Source of the DNA: Paracoccaceae bacterium | GTDB lineage: Bacteria > Pseudomonadota > Alphaproteobacteria > Rhodobacterales > Rhodobacteraceae | Direction of reading: 5' to 3' | Assembly: GCA_007123625.1 (NCBI GenBank) | Contig: SKKS01000340.1 | Coordinates: 1 to 9,316 of the forward strand | DNA: 9,316 nt | In this document: positions 1-5,388 of the stretch, piece by piece | Position numbering within the stretch: position 1 is the stretch's first letter | How the letters are laid out: every line of letters starts with the position of its first letter | Position numbers and translations under genes: made by a program | Notes under the pieces: model-generated | The model's database searches: none | What the model was told of the DNA's origin: nothing | Seen by the model: the letters and a program-made list of their open reading frames with translations, nothing else

Positions 1-712
1 CGGCAAAGAAGAAATACACCACCTGCGCCAGCACCCGCGCCCAGTTGATGCTGTTGACGCCCGCAAGCGCGACCTCGTCCCGAAAGCCGTGGTCGTTGAA
101 CATGGCCTTGACCAGCGCCTGGCAGGTGTCGAAATCGCCATCGATGGCCAGCGCGTGGACATTGGCCTCGGACGGGGTGGTCATCTGGCGGCGCTGCACC
201 TCGGACACGCGGCCATGCGGGAACAGGATGAACACATCGACATTCGCCAGACCGCGAAACGCCTCGATCGCGGCCGAGCCGGTATCGCCCGAGGTCGCGC
301 CCACGATCGTCACCCGCTGGCCCGACCGCGCCAGCGCCGCTTCGAACATCTGGCCGATCAGCTGCATGGCGAAATCCTTGAACGCCAGCGTGGGGCCGTG
401 GAACAACTCCAGCAGGAAATGGTTCGGCGCCAGTTGCTTCAGTGGCGCGCGCGCGGAGTGACCGAAACCGGCATAGGCGCGGGCGATCAATGCGTGGAAG
501 TCTTCGTCGGAAAACGCATCGCCGATGAAGGGGCGCATCACTGCGAAGGCGGTGTCTTCGTAGCTGCGGCCCGCCAGTGCGGCGATCTGTGCTGCATCCA
601 TCACCGGCACGTTGCGCGGCACATAAAGTCCGCCATCGCGCGCCAGCCCGGTCAGCATGGTAGCTTCGAAATCCAGTTCCGGCGCCGCCCCGCGGGTCGA
701 GATGTAGCTCAT
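1..712 (-). CDS. thrC: Threonine synthase, N-terminal 237 residues (3' end outside window)
   Basis: Threonine synthase converts O-phospho-L-homoserine to threonine with pyridoxal phosphate in the cytoplasm. Translating the minus strand from the ATG at 712-710 gives MSYISTRGAAPELDF, and the frame stays open to the window edge. The threonine-synthase signature FHGPTLAFKDFA is present, with Lys112 as the expected PLP Schiff-base lysine. It is followed by VGATSGDTGSAAIEAF, the phosphate-binding and substrate-contact loop of this fold type II enzyme. The N-terminal domain (about residues 1-85) matches the family layout. About 460 residues are usual, so roughly half is visible. The start ATG overlaps the TGA stop of surf1 (ATGA at 712-709), so translation is probably coupled to the end of the oxidase assembly operon. 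I see no promoter of its own, though one inside surf1 cannot be excluded. The identification is secure. Confidence 0.95.
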   Translation of the reverse strand, partial: MSYISTRGAAPELDFEATMLTGLARDGGLYVPRNVPVMDAAQIAALAGRSYEDTAFAVMRPFIGDAFSDEDFHALIARAYAGFGHSARAPLKQLAPNHFLLELFHGPTLAFKDFAMQLIGQMFEAALARSGQRVTIVGATSGDTGSAAIEAFRGLANVDVFILFPHGRVSEVQRRQMTTPSEANVHALAIDGDFDTCQALVKAMFNDHGFRDEVALAGVNSINWARVLAQVVYFFFA

Positions 713-1410
713 TGCGTGTCTTCCTTGCTGCCTTCGCGCCTCATACGCCACAGAAGGATCGCTGTCATCCCCGCCCAAACGGCTGCAAGCGCAAACCATG
801 TTATGGCGTATTCCAAATGATCGTCAGGGATATCGGCCGTGGCGATGGGCACCGGCTGCGCGGGCGGGGCGGGTTCGGAGGTTGCGCGCAAGACCACCAA
901 CGCGGCCTGCGTGTCCAGATGCGCCGCCAGCGGCCCCACATCGCGCGAGAACCACAGGTTGCGGCCCAGGTCGGGGTCGGGGGTATAGGCGTCGCTGTCC
1001 TGCGGCCAGTCAAGGTTGCCTTCGATCCGCACCGGCGCGTCCGACGCCGGGCGGGGGGCAGTGCCCTGCACCTCGGGGATGTAGCCGCGATCGACCAGAA
1101 TGCGTTGCCCGGTGTCGGTCTCGAAAGCCGTGATCACCCGGAACCCCGGCCCGGAGCCGCGCTGGCTGGACAGGACCAGCGTCTCTGCTCCGGTGAAGCG
1201 TCCTTCGGCCGTGACGGGGCGGTAGCGGTCGGCTTCCGGGTCCGCCATGGCGGGCAACGGGTCGGGGGCGTCATGGATGCGCGCCTCGATCGCGGCGATC
1301 ACATCGGCCTTCTGGCCCATGCGGTCCACCTGCCAAAAACCCAGCGACAGCAGCACCCCGGTGCCCAAAAGACCCGAGATCAGCGGCAGGATGATATGGC
1401 GTTTGAACAT
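709..1410 (-). CDS. surf1: SURF1 family cytochrome oxidase biogenesis protein
   Basis: SURF1 (Shy1) is an inner-membrane factor that helps deliver heme a into subunit I of aa3-type oxidase. I place the start at ATG 1410-1408 (MFKRHIILPL), giving 233 residues, the usual size for bacterial SURF1. The frame is open further upstream to 1527, but that extension is hydrophilic and unlike the family. ATG 1446 is a possible alternative start. Architecture: TM1 at about residues 6-24, running into the family motif LGFWQVDR; a periplasmic domain of about 170 residues with ILVDRGYIP; and a C-terminal TM2 at about 200-221. DDHLEYAITWF just before TM2 carries His198, at the position of the conserved histidine implicated in heme a binding in Paracoccus Surf1. 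No strong Shine-Dalgarno is visible. It lies 141 bases downstream of ctaE with a strong hairpin in the gap, and it ends in an ATGA overlap with thrC. Confidence 0.92.
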   Translation of the reverse strand: MFKRHIILPLISGLLGTGVLLSLGFWQVDRMGQKADVIAAIEARIHDAPDPLPAMADPEADRYRPVTAEGRFTGAETLVLSSQRGSGPGFRVITAFETDTGQRILVDRGYIPEVQGTAPRPASDAPVRIEGNLDWPQDSDAYTPDPDLGRNLWFSRDVGPLAAHLDTQAALVVLRATSEPAPPAQPVPIATADIPDDHLEYAITWFALAAVWAGMTAILLWRMRREGSKEDTQ

Positions 1411-1515
1411 CGCGGGTTCCGGTGGTTGCTGCGCAGCCGCAGGCATCTTCAAGTGGCAGGTTTCTTCAAACGGAAAGGCGCGCGCCTTGCGGCCCGCGCC
1501 TTGCGCCTTTGGGTA

Positions 1516-1538
1516 GCATCCGGCCAAAGGCCGGATGC
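1516..1538 (-). terminator. Strong stem-loop after ctaE, possible attenuator or 3' mRNA stabiliser
   Basis: GCATCCGGCC at 1516-1525 and GGCCGGATGC at 1529-1538 form a perfect 10-bp stem with a 3-base loop. It begins 13 bases after the ctaE stop codon on the transcribed strand. No run of U follows the stem, so it is not a textbook intrinsic terminator. It could cause partial termination or protect the 3' end of the oxidase mRNA from exonucleases, which would lower surf1-thrC expression relative to ctaC-ctaE. The inverted repeat is seen directly; its role is inferred. Confidence 0.5.
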
Positions 1539-1551
1539 GCGCGGGGCGTCG

Positions 1552-2358
1552 CTACTGACCCCAGACGTAGATCGAGGCAAAGAGGAACAGCCACACCACA
1601 TCGACGAAGTGCCAGTACCAGGCGGCGGCCTCGAACCCGACATGGCGCTCCACCGTGAAATGGCCCGCATAGACACGCAGCAAACAGATCGCGAGGAAAA
1701 TCGTGCCGACGATAACGTGGAAGCCGTGAAAGCCCGTCGCCATGAAGAAGTTGGCGCCATAGATGTTTCCGGCGAATCCGAAACCGGCGTGGGTGTACTC
1801 ATAGGCCTGCAGGAAGGTGAAAATCACACCCAGCACCACGGCGATGGCAAGACCCATCTTGATCTCGTCGCGCTTGTTGCCGTGCACCAGAGCGTGGTGC
1901 GCCCAGGTCGCAGCACAACCCGACAGCAGCAGCACCAGCGTGTTGATCAGCGGCAGGTGCCAGGGGTCAAAGGTTTCCACGCCGACGGGGGGCCAGGGTC
2001 CGTCGATGGCGGGGCTCAGGCCTTCGGGGTGCATGGGGTAGAGCGCATGCTTGAAGAAGGACCAGAACCACGCGGCGAAGAACATCACCTCGGACAGGAT
2101 GAACAGGATGAAGCCATAGCGCAGCCCGATCACAACCACCGGCGTATGGTCGCCCGTATGGCTTTCGATGACGATGTCTTTCCACCACTCGAACATCACA
2201 TAGAGCACGCCGACGAAGCCCATCAGGAACAGCCACGGGCCGTTGCCCTGCATCCACATGACGGCCCCGAACAGCATCAGGAACCCCGAGACCGCGCCCA
2301 CGAAGGGCCAGATCGACGGCGGCAGAATGTGATAATCGTGGTTCTTTTCGTGCGCCAT
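1552..2358 (-). CDS. ctaE: Cytochrome c oxidase subunit III (aa3 type)
   Basis: This is subunit III of the aa3-type heme-copper oxidase, an integral membrane protein that stabilises turnover and proton uptake by subunit I. The start is ATG 2358-2356 (MAHEKNHDYHILPPSIWPF), preceded by a clear Shine-Dalgarno GAGGGA at 2372-2367, eight bases upstream. The open frame extends about 21 codons further upstream but lacks family similarity there. The protein is 268 residues with about seven membrane segments. RYGFILFILSEVMFF places Glu90 at the position of the conserved membrane glutamate of COX3. FHGFHVIVGTIFL and the terminal WHFVDVVWLFLF are also typical. It lies 70 bases after ctaG in the ctaC operon and is followed by a strong hairpin. 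Subunit I is not encoded here, as is common in Rhodobacter and Paracoccus relatives where ctaD lies elsewhere. Confidence 0.97.
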   Translation of the reverse strand: MAHEKNHDYHILPPSIWPFVGAVSGFLMLFGAVMWMQGNGPWLFLMGFVGVLYVMFEWWKDIVIESHTGDHTPVVVIGLRYGFILFILSEVMFFAAWFWSFFKHALYPMHPEGLSPAIDGPWPPVGVETFDPWHLPLINTLVLLLSGCAATWAHHALVHGNKRDEIKMGLAIAVVLGVIFTFLQAYEYTHAGFGFAGNIYGANFFMATGFHGFHVIVGTIFLAICLLRVYAGHFTVERHVGFEAAAWYWHFVDVVWLFLFASIYVWGQ

Positions 2359-2428
2359 TTGGTTGTTCCCTCGCTTGGTCGTTCCGTTGTCCGCAGCGCC
2401 TGGCGACCGGCACCGCAGCACTATCTTG

Positions 2429-3034
2429 TTATTGTGTCACGCCCGTTTCCTCGAACGGGATCGCTCCGCCGGGCAGCGCCGCATAGTCCGCCGGAATATC
2501 GGTCGGATGGAAGGTATAGGACAGGGTGATGGTATGGTTGTCGCGTGCATCGCGGTCATCCAGCATGTCCGGATCCACGAAGAATGTCACAGGCATCAGC
2601 ACCCGCTCACCGGGTTGCAGCACCTGCAGCTCGAAGCAGAAGCAATCGATCTTGGTGAAGTAGATTCCGGCGGAATACGGCGTCACGTTGTAGCTTGCGG
2701 TGCCTGCGATGACCTCATCAGTAGGGTTGTACGCCTCGTAGAAGGCAAGGCCCATCTCGCCCAGGCGGACCTCCATCGAGCGCTCGACGGGCCGGAACTC
2801 CCACGGGAAGCCGCGCGCCTTGGAGCCATCGAACCGCACGCGCACTGTATGATCCGAAATCCGGTCGCTGGCGGCGCTGGCGACATTGGTGGTGCCACCA
2901 TAGCCGGTCACCCGGCAGAACAGGTCATAAAGCGGCACCGCCGCCCAGCCCATGGCCCCCATGAACACGACCGTGCCCACCGTTGCCATCAGCGTCCGCT
3001 GCTTGCCGGAGAGGGTCTTGAACCAGGATGTCAT
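2429..3034 (-). CDS. ctaG: Cytochrome c oxidase assembly protein Cox11/CtaG (CuB insertion)
   Basis: Cox11/CtaG is a membrane-anchored periplasmic copper chaperone that loads CuB into oxidase subunit I. The chosen start is ATG 3034-3032 (MTSWFKTLSG), giving 201 residues with a GGAG Shine-Dalgarno about seven bases upstream. The frame is open to an ATG at 3100, but that would overlap the upstream small gene and lacks support. One N-terminal TM spans about residues 16-34, with the positively charged side in the cytoplasm. The copper-binding motif CFCF sits at 131-134 (Cys131, Cys133), and Cys40 lies just after the membrane segment in LYDLFCRVTGYGG, matching the third conserved cysteine. GFPWEFRP and TFFVDPDM are further family motifs. 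The gene begins 22 bases after the small CoxF-like gene and is followed by ctaE after 70 bases. Confidence 0.96.
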   Translation of the reverse strand: MTSWFKTLSGKQRTLMATVGTVVFMGAMGWAAVPLYDLFCRVTGYGGTTNVASAASDRISDHTVRVRFDGSKARGFPWEFRPVERSMEVRLGEMGLAFYEAYNPTDEVIAGTASYNVTPYSAGIYFTKIDCFCFELQVLQPGERVLMPVTFFVDPDMLDDRDARDNHTITLSYTFHPTDIPADYAALPGGAIPFEETGVTQ

Positions 3035-3056
3035 CAAAGGCTCCGATTCTTGTGTT

Positions 3057-3242
3057 TCAGTCGTCTTGCGGCAGAAGCGCAGGGCGATATGTGTGGTCAT
3101 AGGCCTGGATCGTTCCGCCGCTCTGGACCTTGGCGATGGTCAGGCCGAACACCAGCACGATAAAGGCGACAAGGGTGACGCCCACGCCCAGATTGCGGCT
3201 GAATCGCCGTTTGTGGATTTCGTGGGTGGCGCGGATGGTCAT
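3057..3242 (-). CDS. Small single-span membrane protein between ctaB and ctaG (CoxF-like)
   Basis: This 61-residue protein starts at ATG 3242-3240 (MTIRATHEIHKRRFSRN), with a purine-rich GGGGGA Shine-Dalgarno about nine bases upstream. It begins five bases after the ctaB stop, and ctaG starts 22 bases after its own stop, so it sits in a translationally tight run. The N-terminus is basic (HKRR), followed by one hydrophobic span at about residues 18-37 (GVGVTLVAFIVLVFGLTIAK) and a short polar tail rich in Tyr and Asp, likely periplasmic. Short membrane proteins at this position in alphaproteobacterial cta/cox operons are sometimes labelled CoxF or left hypothetical. I recall no proven activity for them. 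Position suggests a role in oxidase assembly or as a small accessory subunit, but that is inference. The case for it being a real gene is good because of spacing, RBS and protein-like composition. Confidence 0.82.
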   Translation of the reverse strand: MTIRATHEIHKRRFSRNLGVGVTLVAFIVLVFGLTIAKVQSGGTIQAYDHTYRPALLPQDD

Positions 3243-3247
3243 GCCGG

Positions 3248-4207
3248 TTATCCCCCGAAACCGATGAGTGCATACGCGTTCGTGGCCCGCAGCGCGGCCT
3301 CGACCATCAGCGCGCTGAAATGGACGAAGAGATAGTAGAGCGACAGCTTGAAGACCTGCTTTTCGGTGCGGTAGCCATCGGCTTCGGCCTGCGCCTCGCT
3401 GCGCCGCCAGATCGCCCAGGCGCCGCGCAGGAACAGCGCGTTCATCACCACCGCTGCCGCCAGATACACCGGCCCGCCGATCGACGTGAACCCCGCAGCG
3501 ATCGCCACCGGCACCAGCGCAACAGTATAGGCCAGCACGTGCGCGCGGGTCACGCGGCGACCGTGTGTCACCGTCAGCATCGGCACGCGGGCGTTGGAAT
3601 AGTCTTCCTTCATGAACAGCGCGAGCGCCCAGAAATGCGGCGGCGTCCACATGAAGATGAGCGCGAACATCAGCCAGGCTTCGATCCCGACGCTGCCGGT
3701 GACCGCCGCCCAGCCGATCATCGGCGGGAACGCCCCGGCGGCGCCGCCGATAACGATGTTCTGCGGTGTCGAGCGCTTGAGCCACATGGAATAGACGACC
3801 GCGTAGAAGAAGATCGTGAACGCCAGCAGCCCCGCCGCCAGCAGGTTCGTCGCCAGCCCCAGCATCACGACTGCGATCCCCGACAGCGCAAGACCAAGGC
3901 CCAACGCCTCGCCGGGTTCGACCCGGCCCGCCGGGATCGGTCGGCGCGCGGTGCGGCGCATCACGCGGTCGATGTCGGCATCCCACCACATGTTGAGCGC
4001 GCCCGACGCCCCGGCGCCCAGCGCGATGAAGATCACGGCGGCCAACGCCTCGACCGGATGCAGCGAAACGGGCGCGACCAGCAGCCCCGCCAGTGCGGTG
4101 AACACCACAAGCGACATGACGCGCGGCTTGAGCAGCACCACATAGTCGCCGAACCCCGGCTCGGCGGGGACGGTAGCGGTGTCGATGTCGGCGCGAATAT
4201 CGCTCAT
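3248..4207 (-). CDS. ctaB: Protoheme IX farnesyltransferase (heme O synthase)
   Basis: CtaB (Cox10/CyoE) transfers a farnesyl group from farnesyl diphosphate to protoheme, making heme O, the precursor of heme A for aa3 oxidase. The 319-residue frame starts at ATG 4207-4205 (MSDIRADIDTATVP). The UbiA-superfamily metal/diphosphate motif appears as NMWWDADIDRVMRRTARRP (Asn72, Asp76, Asp80), followed by RPIPAGR. The second conserved region falls at YSNARVPMLTVTHG. WTPPHFWALA is a heme O synthase hallmark. About nine membrane helices are evident. The Shine-Dalgarno is weak. It lies 84 bases after ctaC and is followed five bases later by the small membrane protein gene. Linking this enzyme to the structural genes ensures supply of heme A precursor; the heme A synthase (ctaA) is not in the window. 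Confidence 0.97.
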   Translation of the reverse strand: MSDIRADIDTATVPAEPGFGDYVVLLKPRVMSLVVFTALAGLLVAPVSLHPVEALAAVIFIALGAGASGALNMWWDADIDRVMRRTARRPIPAGRVEPGEALGLGLALSGIAVVMLGLATNLLAAGLLAFTIFFYAVVYSMWLKRSTPQNIVIGGAAGAFPPMIGWAAVTGSVGIEAWLMFALIFMWTPPHFWALALFMKEDYSNARVPMLTVTHGRRVTRAHVLAYTVALVPVAIAAGFTSIGGPVYLAAAVVMNALFLRGAWAIWRRSEAQAEADGYRTEKQVFKLSLYYLFVHFSALMVEAALRATNAYALIGFGG

Positions 4208-4291
4208 GTCAAAGGTCGATCCCGTAGAGGTAAGCCTTGCTGCCGCCCCACGTGATGCAGCCTGCGCACGCGGGGTCGATAGAAGCGAATG
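4208..4291 (-). other. ctaC-ctaB intergenic gap with an open, protein-like frame
   Basis: The 84 bases between the ctaC stop and the ctaB start contain no clear hairpin or promoter. One minus-strand frame is open across the gap, ending with TGA at 4211-4209. Its codons would read ASIDPACAGCITWGGSKAYL and end GIDL, containing a CxxC. The codon choice is coding-like, but I find no ATG, GTG or TTG start in a sensible place and no Shine-Dalgarno, so I do not call a gene. Confidence 0.3.
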
Positions 4292-5173
4292 TTACTCGGT
4301 AGCAGCCAGCTGGACTTCGGGCGTCCAGCCCGGCAGCGGCGGTTGCTGGGCGAAGTCGGCGCCCTGACGCTCCAGCCAGGCGATGTACTCGGCCTCGCTC
4401 ACGACCTTGACCGTGATCGGCATGTAGGCGTGGTTGATCCCGCAAAGCTCGGAACACTGGCCGAAATAGACGCCTTCTTCCTCGGCGTTGAACCACAATT
4501 CCGCCAGACGCCCGGGAACACCGTCCTGCTTCACGCCGAACGCCGGCATCGCCCATGCGTGGATCACATCCGCTGCCGTCACCTGCACCACGATATTGCG
4601 GCCGACGGGTACAACCATCGCCGTGTCGGTGGCCAGCAGGTACAGATCATCGGTATACCCGTAGTCGGCCAGCTCGTCCCGCTCCAGCATGAAGGACGAG
4701 AATTCCACCCCGTGATCGACGTATTCGTAGCCCCAGTACCACTGGTATCCGGTGGTCTTGATGGTGACATCAGCCTCGGGCATGACCTGCTGGTAGCGCA
4801 GCGCAGGAAAGGTGAAGATCCCGATGAACACCAGGATCAGCGCGGGCACCACGGTCCAGGCGATTTCGATCGGTGTGTTGTGGGTGAAACGCGCGGGCTC
4901 GGGGTTCGCCTTGCGGTTATGGAAGACGATCACCCAGATCATCAGACCCGTCACGAACAGCGTGATCGGCGTGATGATCCACAACAGCATATTGTCCAGG
5001 AACACGACCTCGCGTGCCAGCGACGTCACCGGATTCTGAAAGGAAATGCCACCGGCATGCGGCACGCCCAGAAACGGCAGTTCTGGCAGCTGGCCTTCGG
5101 CGGCCGCAGACCCGGCAACCAGCGTAGCCGCACCCGCAGCCGCAACACGCGAAGAAACCTTGGAGAAAATCAT
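4292..5173 (-). CDS. ctaC: Cytochrome c oxidase subunit II (CuA-bearing)
   Basis: Subunit II accepts electrons from cytochrome c through the binuclear CuA centre in its periplasmic domain and passes them to heme a. The start is ATG 5173-5171 (MIFSKVSSRVAAAGAATLV), giving 293 residues. Nine extra codons are open upstream but are hydrophilic and would precede the signal peptide. The signal peptide probably ends at SAAA|EG (about residue 25). Two TM helices follow at about 58-82 and 103-123, the second with NTPIEIAWTVVP (conserved Glu103). The aromatic patch is YQWYWGYEY (143-151). CuA ligands are all visible: His205 in DVIHAWAMP, then CSELCG with Cys240, Glu242 (backbone ligand) and Cys244, then His248 and Met251. 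There is no C-terminal cytochrome c extension, so this is the aa3 rather than the caa3 type. It is the first gene of the operon and lies divergent to tldD across a motif-rich control region. Confidence 0.98.
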   Translation of the reverse strand: MIFSKVSSRVAAAGAATLVAGSAAAEGQLPELPFLGVPHAGGISFQNPVTSLAREVVFLDNMLLWIITPITLFVTGLMIWVIVFHNRKANPEPARFTHNTPIEIAWTVVPALILVFIGIFTFPALRYQQVMPEADVTIKTTGYQWYWGYEYVDHGVEFSSFMLERDELADYGYTDDLYLLATDTAMVVPVGRNIVVQVTAADVIHAWAMPAFGVKQDGVPGRLAELWFNAEEEGVYFGQCSELCGINHAYMPITVKVVSEAEYIAWLERQGADFAQQPPLPGWTPEVQLAATE

Positions 5174-5218
5174 GTCGTGTTCCCGTTCCCAGTGCGGCAT
5201 TCGCCGCCGCTTATTCTA

Positions 5219-5260
5219 TGTCCGCCGCTTCCGGAAAGGATGCGCGGCATTCGGCGGACA
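5219..5260 (-). repeat. Inverted repeat and direct repeats in the ctaC leader
   Basis: TGTCCGCCG at 5219-5227 and CGGCGGACA at 5252-5260 are perfect 9-bp inverted repeats separated by 24 bases, with the palindrome TTCCGGAA (5229-5236) between them. A separate direct repeat, GCGGCATTCG, occurs at 5194-5203 and 5244-5253, exactly 50 bases apart. The copy at 5194 reads GCGGC-ATTC-GCCGC and is itself an inverted repeat. If ctaC is transcribed from the candidate promoter near 5285, all of this lies in its 5' untranslated leader and could fold into an RNA stem or bind a protein. The repeats are seen directly; the function is unknown. Confidence 0.5.
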
Positions 5261-5284
5261 CCCGTTGAGCTTTGCGGATGTAAA

Positions 5285-5312
5285 ACCATATTGGAACGGG
5301 TAGAACAAGCAA
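5285..5312 (-). promoter_or_regulatory. Candidate ctaC promoter (TTGCTT-N16-TATGGT)
   Basis: On the minus strand TTGCTT (5312-5307) and TATGGT (5290-5285) are separated by 16 bases and match three of six and four of six positions of the sigma-70 -35 and -10 hexamers. Transcription would begin near 5278, leaving a leader of about 105 bases before ctaC. This is the best housekeeping match I can find in the divergent region, but it is weak, as is normal when redox activators assist. Confidence 0.35.
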
Positions 5313-5319
5313 AACTGTC

Positions 5320-5334
5320 GCGACAAGCCGACGC
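5320..5334 (+). promoter_or_regulatory. RegA/PrrA/RegR-like box upstream of ctaC
   Basis: GCGACAAGCCGACGC agrees with the published RegR/RegA-type consensus GNG(A/G)C(A/G)TTNNGNCGC at nine of eleven defined positions, failing only at the central TT. It overlaps the perfect palindrome TGTCGCGACA (5316-5325) and lies just upstream of the candidate ctaC -35. RegA/PrrA is the redox response regulator that tunes respiratory and photosynthetic genes in Rhodobacteraceae, so an oxidase promoter is a sensible target. G/C-rich chance matches are possible. Confidence 0.4.
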
Positions 5335-5337
5335 GGC

Positions 5338-5351
5338 TTGACATGGATCAA
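5338..5351 (+). promoter_or_regulatory. FNR/FnrL-like box between ctaC and tldD
   Basis: TTGACATGGATCAA fits the FNR-family dyad TTGAY-N4-ATCAA (TTGAC, four bases, ATCAA). It is 37 bases before the tldD ATG and 164 bases before the ctaC ATG. For tldD, a class II activation geometry would put transcription start about three bases before the ATG and exclude the GAGGAG ribosome site, so activation of tldD is unlikely. Oxygen-dependent control of the oxidase operon, or repression of tldD, fits better. The dyad is seen directly; the regulator is inferred. Confidence 0.5.
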
Positions 5352-5388
5352 CGACACCCGAACTTCGCCAGAGGAGCGCCGCAGCGGC

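Noticed and set aside
1411..1527. Longer surf1 starting at 1527 or 1446
   Set aside because: The extra N-terminal residues are hydrophilic and unlike SURF1, and the sequence includes the post-ctaE hairpin and repeats. ATG 1410 leads directly into the TM1 motif.
712..2529. A 605-codon open frame on the plus strand
   Set aside because: It runs antisense through surf1 and ctaE, which have clear family motifs. The His/Arg/Gln-rich translation is typical of the complement of high-GC coding DNA.
5338..5366. TTGACA at 5338-5343 as a sigma-70 -35 box for tldD
   Set aside because: At 16-18 bases downstream there is no acceptable -10 hexamer (the region reads GAACTTCG), so the match is better explained by the FNR-type dyad.
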